Below are positions 11,764 to 23,168 of a stretch of DNA of 64,000 bases, piece after piece. The notes under the pieces were generated by a model. That model saw nothing but the letters and a program-made list of their open reading frames with translations. It did not search any database and was not told the origin of the DNA. A program made the translations under genes and the position numbers. Numbering within the stretch: the first letter of the stretch is position 1; each line of letters starts with the position of its first letter. The stretch spans positions 34,163,766 to 34,227,765 of the forward strand of contig NC_081185.1 of the NCBI RefSeq assembly GCF_029867415.1, given 5' to 3'. The DNA comes from Vicia villosa. Its lineage: Eukaryota > Streptophyta > Magnoliopsida > Fabales > Fabaceae.

Positions 11764-13128
11764 CTATTTTTCGAAAAAAGAAATATCTTGATCAAGGGGA
11801 TTGAAGGCATCCCATGAGAGAATGGAATCCATATTATCAACCCATTGGTGTAATGAATCATGTTGAAAGTAGGAGGATTCATCAATAGAAATATGGCTAG
11901 TAGTAGTATCATCCAAAGAGATAGAAGAACTAGAAACAGAATTAGTAGTAGTACTAATGTTGGTGTCTTGGCTTATCCATGTGCCCCAGTCCAAAGTTGA
12001 ACATAGCATTTCAAACTTGTTTAAAAGTTCATCACTATCATCCCAAACCACTTTGTTTTCTTCTCTTTTCATTTCTGTTTTTGTGCCATCACTATCCAAA
12101 GATTTAATATTCTCCACATATTCTGAATCATTCACTTGTTGGTTAATTTTGTCTTTGTCATCATAATTATCAGTTTGTTGCTTTTGCTCAATTGGTTTGA
12201 GGTTCATAGAATCCAAACCAAGGAATTTTAGCTTCTTCTTGATTCTTGTGTTCCAATGGTTCTTAATTTCATTGTCTGTTCTTCCAGGAAAATGCGAAGC
12301 AATTTTTGACCACCTGCAAAAGTGCAATACAAAGATTCAGAGCCTTCTTTGAGCGCGTGTAAAATGAGCTACTGTACAAGGTCTAAAATTTGTCACAGAT
12401 AAATTATACTTAAATAAGGTTTCATAAAATAGTTGTCAGAGTCAAATCATGAATTCCGTTTGTTTTGACATAGTTACACTTAAACTGTAATTAGTCGACA
12501 CAGAATTTCCAAAAACTTAAAGGCTGAATTTAGAAAATGATTGTAATTTGTAGGATTAATAGTAGTTTGTCCCCTGTAATATGAGCGTGTTTCGGTTTAC
12601 CCCTATCGTGCTAAAGGCAGATTTTGACAACGGTTTTTTTTGAAAAAACCGTTGCCAAAAAGTAGGAAGGAAAGAAAAGCAAAATTCGCTAATATTACAG
12701 GAATAAATTACTATTAATCCTAATTTGTAATTGCAATTTAAAACTATACAGAGTGTAATGAAATTTTAGAAAGCATATAGTATACCTGTTACCAAGACGT
12801 GCATGAAGTTGAATAATTTGATCCTCTTCCATTTCAGTAAACCCACCTCTCTTAAGGTCCGGCCTAAGATAATTAATCCATCTCAATCTACAACTTTTTC
12901 CGCATCTTAAAAGACCTTCACAAAAATACACCAACTTAATTAAAAACAAAAACTTATCAATCAACCTGAAAAACAACTTTAATAAAAAAATTTACCTGCA
13001 AGTTTAGGAACCACTCTCCAACAATGAATCCCATTATTAAGGATAAAACTCACAAGCTTATGATCTTCCTCAATAGTCCATGGTCCTCTCTTCAAACCAA
13101 CCTTATCACAACATGGTTGTCTTCCCAT
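11764..13128 (-). CDS. R2R3-MYB transcription factor, 270 aa, three exons
   Basis: Exons on the minus strand are 13128-12996, 12915-12786 and 12313-11764 (133+130+550 nt). All introns are GT-AG, with phases 1 and 2, the classic positions for plant R2R3-MYB genes. The protein starts [21 protein letters not shown]2 has W17, W37 and W57; R3 has F70, W89 and W108, as expected. The DNA-binding core includes [20 protein letters not shown] and [20 protein letters not shown]. It acts in the nucleus on MYB-recognition DNA sites. The C-terminal ~150 residues are acidic and Ser/Thr-rich and end [16 protein letters not shown], compatible with activation. The N-terminus resembles the Arabidopsis MYB40/MYB85/MYB20 group, but I would not name an orthologue. 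No stop, frameshift or lost key residue is seen. It is the only clear host gene in the window. Confidence 0.9.
12553..12720. mobile_element. Mutator-type MITE in intron 2 of the MYB gene
   Basis: The 168-bp element has ~30-bp terminal inverted repeats (12553-12582 and 12692-12720), beginning GGATTAATAGTAGTTTGTCC on the left. The right copy, reverse complemented, begins GGATTAATAGTAATTTATTC. Both end in TGTAATAT. The 9-bp direct repeat TAATTTGTA flanks it at 12544-12552 and 12721-12729, the length made by Mutator-like transposases. A central 12-bp perfect stem (CAACGGTTTTTT at 12628-12639 with its complement at 12643-12654) has a 3-nt loop. It encodes nothing. Confidence 0.88.
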
Positions 13129-14631
13129 TTTCTAGAATCTAGTTGAAAATATCACATGTGTAATGAGATTGAAAAAATGTGACTTTAATAGAACCTTGAA
13201 ACTCAAGCAAAGATGCTGCCAGTTCATATAAACATTTAAATAAAAGCATTATGTCGTTAAGGGGGGAGATTAATGATTGGTCGGAAAGCACTTTTAGTTG
13301 AAAGCTATTAAAATAAAAAGCATGGAAGGTTTTGTTTGTCATTATAAAAAAATGTTGGTCACTACTAACCCTTTCTTGTTATAAAGAGTCCACTTAAATG
13401 ATGAAAATAAAGTACTTATAGAGGGGAATGAACTTAAACGCTCGTTGACAATTAATTTGATTATTTTTGTCACCAAAATCTTCTTTTATTTGTACAATTT
13501 TTTTTAATAATTTTATAATAAGATTAAAATATTGAGTTTGATGAGATTCCATGGACCCTTAAAAGCTGGCCAGTTTTGTCATAGCAGGCAACCTCTAAAA
13601 ATTTCATCTTTAACATAGATGCCTTCCCCATTTATGCCTATATGTGTTCAAATTCCTACCATGGATTGGAAACTTGATATCAATTAAGTGATTAAGTTGG
13701 TGGTTAATATACAACATGGAAAAAGTATACTCAAATATTAAAATAAAATGTGCATTGAACTTGGATAGGGACAGTAATAGGTTTGAATTAGAAAGGATGA
13801 GCCATGTTTTAGGTGACAGATCATTGTAATATTTAATTAAATGCACATAGTTGGATTACTAAAAATATTTGATTTTAGAAGTCTTATGAGTGATGATTTG
13901 TTATTAATTGATTATGTGAAAAGTTTTACATTGAATGTGATTGAAAATTTAATCTCTTGTATTGTTTTACTATGCAAAGTATTCAAGTTGATTTTGTCTT
14001 GATTTGTACCGGCACGGATGGACATCGGAATACTTAGCAGGCCATCTTATGTGGTTTTAATATGAGGAGACTTTGAAAGTTGAAACCCAATAATCACAAT
14101 TCAGGTTAAAATTTAACTCTAGTTTTGTCTTAATATCTTTACATTAAAAAAAATAATTTAAAATTGAAAGGTTAAATCGCGTAAGTTGATGTGTGGAGAC
14201 AAATAATAATGACTACTATAATAAATGGTTTTCAGTAAGAATAAAATCTCCATGCAATAAGACAACAATTTAAGTAGTTAAGAGAAGATAAAAGACAAGA
14301 AACACAATAACTTATTTATCCAATTTAATCAAACGATCAACTCTAAGGGAGAGAAAATCTATCCGATTCACTATATTTGTAAGGGTTATTACAAAAAATT
14401 ATAAATCAAGTACAAGAAAATAATCACCTAAGTTCTCTAGAGCATACTCTATTTTCTACCCAAGTGTTTCACACACTCTCTAACTCTATATATCCATATG
14501 AGCATAGGGTATTTAGAAGTGTTTTTGAACCCCCCTTAAATATCTCCAAGGATTTTCCACATTCCAAAAACACTTTTAAAGATTTACCCATCTCTCTCTA
14601 AGATTAGCCCTAAGATTCCCAAACATTATCA
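13129..14631. other. Upstream region of the MYB gene and flanking AT-rich DNA
   Basis: No gene is visible. The first ~400 bp contain the candidate TATA element, and the remainder is AT-rich. The segment 14200-14631 contains CACAATAACTTATTTATCCA and AATCAAACGATCAACTC, wording common in Tork-type copia LTRs, but it does not align with the LTR at 14632-14979 and has no clear ends. Confidence 0.45.
13414..13420 (-). promoter_or_regulatory. Candidate TATA box of the MYB gene
   Basis: On the minus strand the sequence reads CTCTATAAGTAC about 290 bp before the ATG at 13128, which would give a ~255-nt 5' leader. Position and sequence are plausible; no other evidence supports it. Confidence 0.3.
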
Positions 14632-14979
14632 GGATTGGTTATAATTGATTTACTATTCAGTTACTCAATAACAGTTCAAAGATTACAAGTGAACAACAAC
14701 AACCAACCTATCTCAACAACTTGAGAGAACTAGTCTATTTATAGACTACTAAGGTAACTTAAGCTACAAGCTAACTTAAACAATTGGGCTAAACAAACAT
14801 ACCTAATTTGATATGCTAATAATCCTAGCATTTCGACTACTGAATGCTTAAGCGTACTTCGACTACAGCATGTTGGGGCTTCGACATCAGCATGTGAACA
14901 AACTTCGAAAACATTCTTAATTTCTCTCAAACCAAGAAGCTACGTTTGTCGAGACTAGAGTTTGATCCAAAATCTCATA
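14632..14979 (-). repeat. Partial 3' LTR of the Tork-like relic
   Basis: Aligns with 53620-53976 (shared 'CTAGTCTATTTATAGACTAC', 'CTTAAGCTACAAGCTAACTT', 'GAAGCTACGTTTGTCGAGAC'), ending ATCTCATA. The outer ~90 bp of the LTR are absent or unrecognisable. Confidence 0.8.
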
Positions 14980-15855
14980 AATCTTCACCTTAGAACAAAC
15001 TCTACAAACATCAAGGAAACAAACTAGCTTTCTTCATGCAGCTTTCTCAACTGCATACAGTGAAAAAATTTGCAGCTTAACAATGTCTTGATGATCATAT
15101 CAACATAAGTATCTTCAGTCAAAACCTTCAGCATTTGGACTTCTCCACGCTCGATTATTTCTATGGCAAAATGCAGGCTTCATCAATGTGCTTGGTTTGC
15201 TCATTATAGGCTAAATTCTTTGAGAGATGTATCGCACTTTTGTTGTCACATTTAACAGTGATTGCTCGACCTTGAACTTTTAGCTCATTAGCAAAACCTT
15301 CAAGCCATAATACTTCTTTCACAACTTCAATAAGGACATTATATTCGATTTCAGTGGTTAACAAGGCAACAACCTTCTGAAGTGTTACTTCCCAACAGAT
15401 TAATGTGCCAAACATAGTGAAAATATATCCAGAAAAAGATTTTTTTAATCCATACAACCTGCATAATCAAAGTCAACAAATCCTTTGATTTCTACTTTGC
15501 TATCATCATCATAGGCTCCACCATAAATCAATACACTGCTCAGAGACCAACTTATGTACCTTATTTTCCAGTGCACCTTTCTAAGATTCACCATATACAT
15601 ACTTACAAGGCTCACTGCATATGTTATGTCTGGCCTCGTACAGACTATGACATACATCAAAGAACCTATTATACTAGCATATGGAATGCTATTCATATAG
15701 GCTCTTTCAACTTGAGTATTAGGACTTTGAGTCGTACTTAACTTGAATTAAGGATTTGTTGGTATTACAACAGGCTTTGAGTTCAACATACCAAATATTT
15801 CAAAAAAATTCTTCACGTATGTATCTTGAAATAAGCATAATCTTGACTGCTTTCT
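14980..15855 (-). pseudogene. RNase H / RT end of the Tork-like relic
   Basis: On the minus strand the fragments 15445-15696 and 15161-15457 read MNSIPYASIIGSLMYVIVCT, then FVDFDYAGCMD, then VVALLTTEIEYNVLIEV and VKCDNKSAIHLSKN. These match, with substitutions, the RNase H part of the 466-residue frame at 54861-56261. The piece ends at 15855, where homology passes directly into the interior of an Ogre-like LTR. Confidence 0.8.
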
Positions 15856-18787
15856 TTTTGAACTAGGGTTTTGAATTTCTTGGTGAAAAAGGATAAATCA
15901 AGGTCTCCAATGGATTTAATATGATTACTTATGTTTCAAACTATCCCTCTGACAAAACTCAAGCTCTAATTCATAAGATTGCTCAGTCAATTGCTCAGAT
16001 AGTCAACAGTCGACTAGTTTGACCTAAAAGTCAACTGTGGTCAAAGTACAAGCAAAATTCCCGATTTTTTGTCAACATCCTTATTTTGAAGTAACATTCA
16101 TCATTTGATCAAGGGTTGATCATGATTCATCAAGAAAAGTTCAGAAATTAACAAAACTCAGTTTCTAAATTAGGGTTTTTGACCTAAAAGTCAACTGAAC
16201 TTTGACCAGCCATAACTCTCACATGGTACATCAAAAATTTCTCAACCAAAGCCTACTTTGAAGGAAATTGAATTCTCTACAACTTTGTCTCTAATTCCAA
16301 GGCAAAAAATGCTTCATTTAAGAGATATGGTCCAAAATATTACAGGTCCTATTTGAAAGTCAACCAAAAGCAGTTTTTTGTCAAAGCCCATATCATCAAG
16401 ATAAAATCTCCAAATGGGAAAAAGGTTCCAAAGTGGCTTGTAAAGGATATCTTGAGATTTCCAAAAAGTTCCAAAACACCTTCATAGGATAAAAATTGAA
16501 GGAATTATGCATTGATGAAGTCGGTCAATATTCAAGAGATGCACAAAAACCTAATTGAGTAATTTTGGATTTTTGAACCAATGGGCCTAGGTGTTCATTG
16601 CAATCTCCTCTTGAGGTAATTTAGGGTAAGCCTTAATCAATACATGATCTCCATGCAACGAAAATATCATATTATGCATGTTCATATTCATACAATATGT
16701 TAGTTTTCGTTTTCCATTATAATGTGTGTGCCAATCGATTTTGATGTTGCTAACGTGTTTTTGGTGGAGTATTGAATAGGTTTGATTCATAGTAGGGGTA
16801 CTTCGAGCATAGATTTAAAAATCACCATGGCTAGGGCTCACAAAGCTAAGCTTTCGTTCTTGTACTTACAACCCTTTTCAGATCCCATCGACCGTGCCAT
16901 TGGACTCAGAACTCCCTAATTATTATATCTGGGCCGTTAGATTGTGTAGTTCATTTGATTTTTGATGGTTTTAAAGGTGCATAATTATTCATGGCGAAAT
17001 CCGCAGCAGATTCCGTAGGAGAATCCGCAGGTATCGTGGTTGAAGAAGATGAATAGGAACAAGGCCCTTTGACCAAGTGACATGGCGCGTGGGATGTTTC
17101 TGGTTCGTCAGTCAACGAACGGATGGGGTCTACGTCGATTCACTGCTGACTTTTCCATTAAAGCGCTGATGATGTACTTATTGCACGTTGACGAATCCAA
17201 TGACAACTAATGAAACCAGCTCAGTTGGCAACCAAGGGAGCGCTTGTGACCATGAAGGCCTAGGTTTATTTAATCCTTAATTTCTATTTAAAACAATTAA
17301 TTAAAATAGGTTAACTAATTATTAGGTTAAATTAATTAATTAGGATTCATTCATAATTTTTTTAATTTAATTTGACAATTAAATTTAATTTTTAATCGTT
17401 AGATAATTAGGTTTTATATTGAATTAAGTTTAATATTTTAATTAATTGGTTTAATTAGGTTAAATTAATTAGATAACTAGGATTTAAACATTTTTTAGAT
17501 TTAATTAATAATCATTAGAATTAGGGTTTTCATTATTAACTTCAAATTCAAATCTTCGTTAAATTCTCTTCTTTTCATCCTCACTTCTCGATCCCCCGAT
17601 TTTGTTCATATTTGATTATTATCATGTAATTGTTTCGAGGTTGTAATAGTAATTAAGATCATTATTTCCGTATTTTATTATTCTTCGTAGTTTTTATTAT
17701 GTAAATGCTAAGGTTTGTAATAGTTAATTAGGATTTTATTTTCCGCATATTTTTATGTAACTGCCCCAAAGCCATGTAATAGTTGTAGGTTTACTTTCTG
17801 CTTTTATTTTCCGCATTCCCCGGGTTTTTTTGGCTATGATTCCCCCACCCGAATCCTTGTAATAGCGTAGAATTTAATTACCGCACTTTAAATTTCTGTA
17901 TGATATTAACTGTGTAGTTAGTAAATAGGGAGTGGCAAGATAAAAATTGAACATAACTCACCTTATACAAGATAAAATATTCGAACTGAATCACATGATT
18001 GTTGTACCCACACACCTTTAGGGTAACCTCTTTTGTTACCTGTTTCCTTTCGATTCAAAAATAGTCAAGTCCCTCGAATACGAGTATACCTAACCAAATG
18101 TCACTCTTAGTTCATAAATCATCATAAGATCATAGTCCCTTCGATGTTGCCTTAACAAAAAAAATGATCTTGTCCCTCGATGTTGCCTCGGTTAAATGAT
18201 GATTGTCCCAATTGCTAAGGTATCCTCATTGTTGCCTAAATGACTATTATATCCTTCCCTAAATACTACCTACCCTCTTTATGGTAGGGACAGTCTTATG
18301 GCAAACGATAATTCTGATGACCCTTTTCAAATCCAATGAAAGGACTACCTGCACTCTTTATGGTATGGATAGCCCTTTCCCACTAAAGTTTTAAAAAATA
18401 GAAAATCTTAACTTAAGGGTAATTGCTTTTAATTTCTTGCTCTTTTTCAAATTCAAATCAATATCTTTTCCCACTTCTTTTCAAATCAAATTCAAAAAGA
18501 CTACGCTTATTTACAAGCTAAAGTTCTTATTCAAACATTTTCTTATTCACACACTACGCTTCAAACATTTTGAAAATAAAAGTGAGCTAAGCAATTAAGA
18601 GCCCATGGATAACCATGGATATAAAGGGTGCTTACACCTTCCCTTTGTATGACTTACCCCCCGAACTCAATTTCTTTTAAAAGGTCGTTTTCTGTTCTTT
18701 TTGCCTTTCCAATTGGATAAAATAAAAGTCGGTGGCGACTCTTGTTATCCGCAACATTTTAAAAGTCAGTTCTCCCACTGTATTATA
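15856..18787 (+). repeat. 5' LTR of the outer Ogre-like element (truncated)
   Basis: Collinear with 45708-49331. It lacks the first ~100 bp (including TGTCATACCCC), about 600 bp corresponding to 46445-47045, and ~65 bp including the tRNA-like B box near 47735-47810. It ends TATTATA, where the 3' copy ends TATTACA. Confidence 0.85.
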
Positions 18788-19371
18788 GAACTTGCGATTT
18801 TGCTAGGGATTACTTAAAAAAGGCGTTACCTTAAAGTTTAGGATTCACTTTAAATGTTTTCAATTGTTTGTATTGTTTGCTTTATATTTGTGGGCCTGTT
18901 TGGGTTTACTTGTGTGAAAGATCCTAACCCGGATCTGAGTACCTTAGGTAAATGGCATGAGACCAAGGAGACTGCACGGCGTATACTGCTGTGGTTGATA
19001 TGGTGGCCATCATTAGTGTGACACATTGGTTTGTCCTGGTGTTCCTTGGGATCCGACTTGAGGAAACACTTGGCTGCTGCGTGGTGTCATTAAGCACTTA
19101 TTTTCCCTTAGAACCCTAGTTGAACTTGACTTTGGCCTATTAGGAAGTAGCGAGATGGCTGGCTTTGGTTCTGACTGAAGTTGGTTGATACTCGAAGCTA
19201 CACTCATATGGACTGGACTTTCAGGACGTTTTCGGTCGGTGATTCGATTACTGAACTGAAATAGTGCCTTCGAGAAAGGTCAATGATATGAGCCCCCTGG
19301 AACCCGATCTTTATCTATGACAGGTTGAACCAACTAAACTTCAGTGGGGAGGGTACTTACCTATAGACTTC
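18788..19371 (+). other. Leader of the outer element, left of the minus-strand insertion
   Basis: Non-coding. It contains the decayed primer site (18792-18809) and then a segment (GGCGTTACCTTAAAGTTTAG) matching the leader of the minus-strand element next to its own primer site. It stops at the duplicated ACTTC (19367-19371) and resumes at 33710. Confidence 0.75.
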
Positions 19372-22300
19372 TGTAATACGGTGAACTGACTTTTTATCGA
19401 TCGAAATGTCGCGGTAAGCAAGAGTCGCCACCGACTTTTATTTTATCCAAACAAATTCGGAAAGGCAAAAAGAAACAGAAAAAAACCTTTTTAAGGAAAT
19501 CTAAGTTCGGGGGGTAATTTATGCGAAGGGAAGGTGTAAGGCACCCTTTGCATCCATGGTTTTCCATGGGCTCTTAATTGCTTTGCTTGCTCGTTTGTTT
19601 TTTTTAAAAAAGGTAGATGAAAGAAAAAAGTGGACTTTAGCTCGTAAATGAGCGTAGCCAGTTTTCGAAGAATTGTGAGAAAGAATATTAAAGATGAGAA
19701 TTGCAAGGCAATTAGGGGCAATTACCTTAAACTCAGATGATAGGTCTCTTTTTAGCCTTTCAGAATGAAAGGGTCTATCCTTGCCATAAGAGGGCAGGAA
19801 GCCTTTCGTTTGGAGGTTGAAGGGTCGTCGAAGCATCCTTTTCCATGAGACTGTCCCATGCCATAAGAGGGCAGGTAGTCTAAGGCAAGGATCAAAATAA
19901 GCCTTATTCGTAGGCAGCCAGAAGATACCTCAGCCTTTTTCCGTAGGCAACTTCCGAGGGTCGAGGTCATATTTGTGTATCGAAGGCAGCATCATTTAGG
20001 GTCGTATGACCTTTAGTATTCGAGGCAGCATGGCTGAGGTATCTTCGAATCCGAGGGACGTGGCTTATTCTGCAAAAATACGAAAGCGACAGGCAACAGG
20101 CAACAGGCAACAGGGGGGTTACCCAAAAGGGTGCGTGTGTGCAACAATCACGTGGTTATATTCAGATATTTATCTTTTAATTAGTTATTCTAGTTCAATT
20201 TAAGGCTTGCACTCCCTAAGATTACTAACCACGCAGTATATAATAACATAAAGCAATAAAGGGGGCGGGAAATTGTAACCAGCGGATCCCTTATCAGGGT
20301 TGACACAAGTAATAAAAGGCATAAAATAATAAAAAAAAATAGGGCTCAGGGTCACCAATAACGTAGCTTTGGCAATCGACAACCCTGAAAAAGATGGTAA
20401 ATAAAAGTTGGGTGAATGTATGGCTAATTCGAAGGTTGGCAGGGTTAACCAGAAAATAAAGAGTAAATAAATAAAATAAATAACAATTAATAATTAAATA
20501 AGCGAGGCTACTTAGCTTTGGTTCGATTTGATCTGATATGGTTGCTTGGCGCTTTTAGGGTTGACCCTGAAAGGCAAGGCAGAAAAGGGGGTGAATGCAA
20601 AACAAACCCTAATTTAAAATAAACCAAACAGAAAGTTAAATTAAATTAAGTAAAATACTTAACTTTGGGCTTTTGAATCAGGCGCGTATTCGGAGTGAAC
20701 CATGTCGATAACCCTGAAAAGGGAAAAAATATTTTCAGTGTATTGGGATGTTCGTTAAAGAGTCTGATTAAGTATAGATCAAAATAAGAGAACATAAACG
20801 ATTTAATTAATTATTGGTCTTACGACCTAATTAATTAAATCAGGATGAAATAATTTAATCGAGAATAAAAATATTTTTTGCGAAATTTTTGGAATTTTAA
20901 TGAATTAAATATGAATTTTAAAAGATATATACATAAAATATTTAATTAACAAAAATAATATAAACCTAGTAATCATTATAAATAAATAAATAAACAAAAT
21001 AAATGGTAAATATAATATAAGTAAATGTATAATATTAAGAAAATATAATAAATATAAAAAAGGGTTTTAGAAAATATATAGTTTTTTATAGAAATAAATA
21101 AAAAGAAAAGAAAAAAAGAAATAAAAAAATAAATACGTAAAACATATATATATAAAAAAATATAAATGAAAAAAGATTGTATAATAAAAAAAATTAGAAA
21201 CTTAGCTGAATGATCCTGTGTGGCTCACCCAAGGAGGTCCATGGTGCGCCAGCTTGCCCAGGAGCGTTGGATCCAAAGATGGGATGATCGAACGGCTTGA
21301 GGAGCGAAGGCGCATGGAAAGCCATACGTCTTGATGTACCGGATCGCTGGATGTTTGAAATCCCTGCGCGCGCGTGTCCCACCAATGGGCAGAGGACACG
21401 TACTTCGTCTTCTTCAACTAATTTTCAGAACACGACTTTTCACACCGCTTGCCCAAGATGCGTTGTAAAATGCCTATCTTTTTATACCTGCATTTCAACG
21501 AATACAAGAAAAAAGCAACAAAAATTTGGCGCGATGCCACGAATCGATTCGTCTCTTCCATACGAATCCAATGATACCTGTCTCATGGCCTAATTCGTGC
21601 TAAATCGAAAAGCCCTAATTTAAACCCTAAAAACTCGTTCATGGTGAACCATGGCTATTGCGTCCAAAAACCAAATTAAAACTCCAGAAACGTTAATAAC
21701 ATCATGACAAACATAACCATGCGTTTAAATCTGGTTAATGATGCTTCAATGATCAGATTCGACATAAAACTTAAATCGGCCAAAGAATGACTTACAGTGA
21801 TTCGTTCTTGATGATTCGGAGCCCTGGCACGACTGGGAAAGCTTCCTTGATGGTCCTGGGATGTGTTGCAATCGACAAAACCTCTTGAATTTATCTCTAA
21901 TTCAAAATTGGAATCTGAATTTTTATGACCTTTTGCACTCGGATTTTGGACTCTATGGCTGCCAAAAACGTCACCCTAGGGATCTGCAATTGTTTGGTAC
22001 TTATAGAGGATGAATTAGGGCAACTAAAATTGAATAAAATCTTTTTCAATCTTTGATTTGCATATTGAGAAAATATGATTTGTTAAAGTTTCTAACTTTG
22101 GTCCAAAATCCAATTTTCCCAACCAATTAGCCTTAGCACGAATTTGCAATAATTGTAGGATATATTTGATGATTAATGATGATTGGAACATAGGCATAAA
22201 TCATATCTTTTGTATTTTTTTTATTTTTCATAATTAATTCATGATTTTAAATGATTAAAATCACAAAATAATTAATAAAAAATAATATAAAATATGAAAG

Positions 22301-23155
22301 TGTGATTTGGGGGGCGTGCATGGGCTTGTAATGGAGATTGAGTGAAGAAATCATAGGCCCATTTGGAAAATTTTGGATTTTGAACCTTTCCTTTTCACAT
22401 TTTTTTTCTCAAAAATAGTCCAACTTTGACAAGGTGTATTTCTCTCAATTCTTGAGGTATGGAAGTGTTTTTGGACTTTTTGGAAACCTTAGAGAGTCCT
22501 CTAACCAATGTCTTTGGTCCTATATTAAAATCATTTTCCATTCTCATTTTATGACCTTTTGAAAAAAATGTCTTTTTGTTGACTTTTGAAAAGGACCTAT
22601 AATGTATGAAGCCATATCTCTTAAACCATTGACCTATGTACTCTGATTCTTGGACCATTGGATAGAGGAATGAATTCTCTTCAAAATGAGCTTTGGTGGG
22701 AATTTTTCTGATGAAGTATGAATATTTGGTGAATTTTCAAAGTTTGATTGATTTTTTTCAGCTCATGCCCAAAATAGTAACTTTTGACTTTTGACTTTTC
22801 TGATCTTTCCTTGTATCATCATGATCAACACTTGATCAAATGATGATTTTAGGGTTATGAGGATGTTGTTGACCAAATATCTTGAGTTTTGACTGTATAT
22901 TGACTTGAAATGACTGTTGACCTAATCAGGATTTGAGGGACTCAATTTGCTCTGTTTGACTTGAAACTTTACATGGAGATTCTTTGGGATGTTGGTGACC
23001 CTATGGAACCACCTTGAGTCATTGATTTAATGATTTTCCATTGAATTAGTCAAACCCTAATTCAGAGCTTTTGTACTGGAGAGTGTGTTTTGGAGCTTTG
23101 TGTTTTGATTTGATTGTGTATGGAAAATAGCATGGGCAAATTTTGGGGTATGACA
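19372..23155 (-). repeat. 3' LTR of the young Ogre-like element (3784 bp)
   Basis: Read on the minus strand it begins TGTCATACCCCAAAATTTG (at 23155) and ends CCGTATTACA (at 19372). A very AT-rich stretch (20740-21190) sits beside a GC-rich island (21200-21600). A CAGGCAA heptamer is repeated three times at 20090-20112. AGAGTCGCCA at 19421-19430 is a copy of half the primer site. It carries no believable gene; the 98-residue frame at 21297-21593 recurs identically in the other LTR. Confidence 0.92.
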
Positions 23156-23168
23156 GCTGCCCCTGTTC
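23156..23168 (-). other. Polypurine tract of the young Ogre-like element
   Basis: Minus strand GAACAGGGGCAGC directly precedes the LTR start TGTCATACCCC. The outer element has the near-identical GAACAGGGGCAAC at 45594-45606. Confidence 0.85.

Noticed and set aside
21297..21593. 98-codon open frame, repeated identically at 31824-32120
   Set aside because: It lies inside the two LTRs of one element, so identity is expected from LTR copying. No domain, and overlapping frames on the other strand are equally open.
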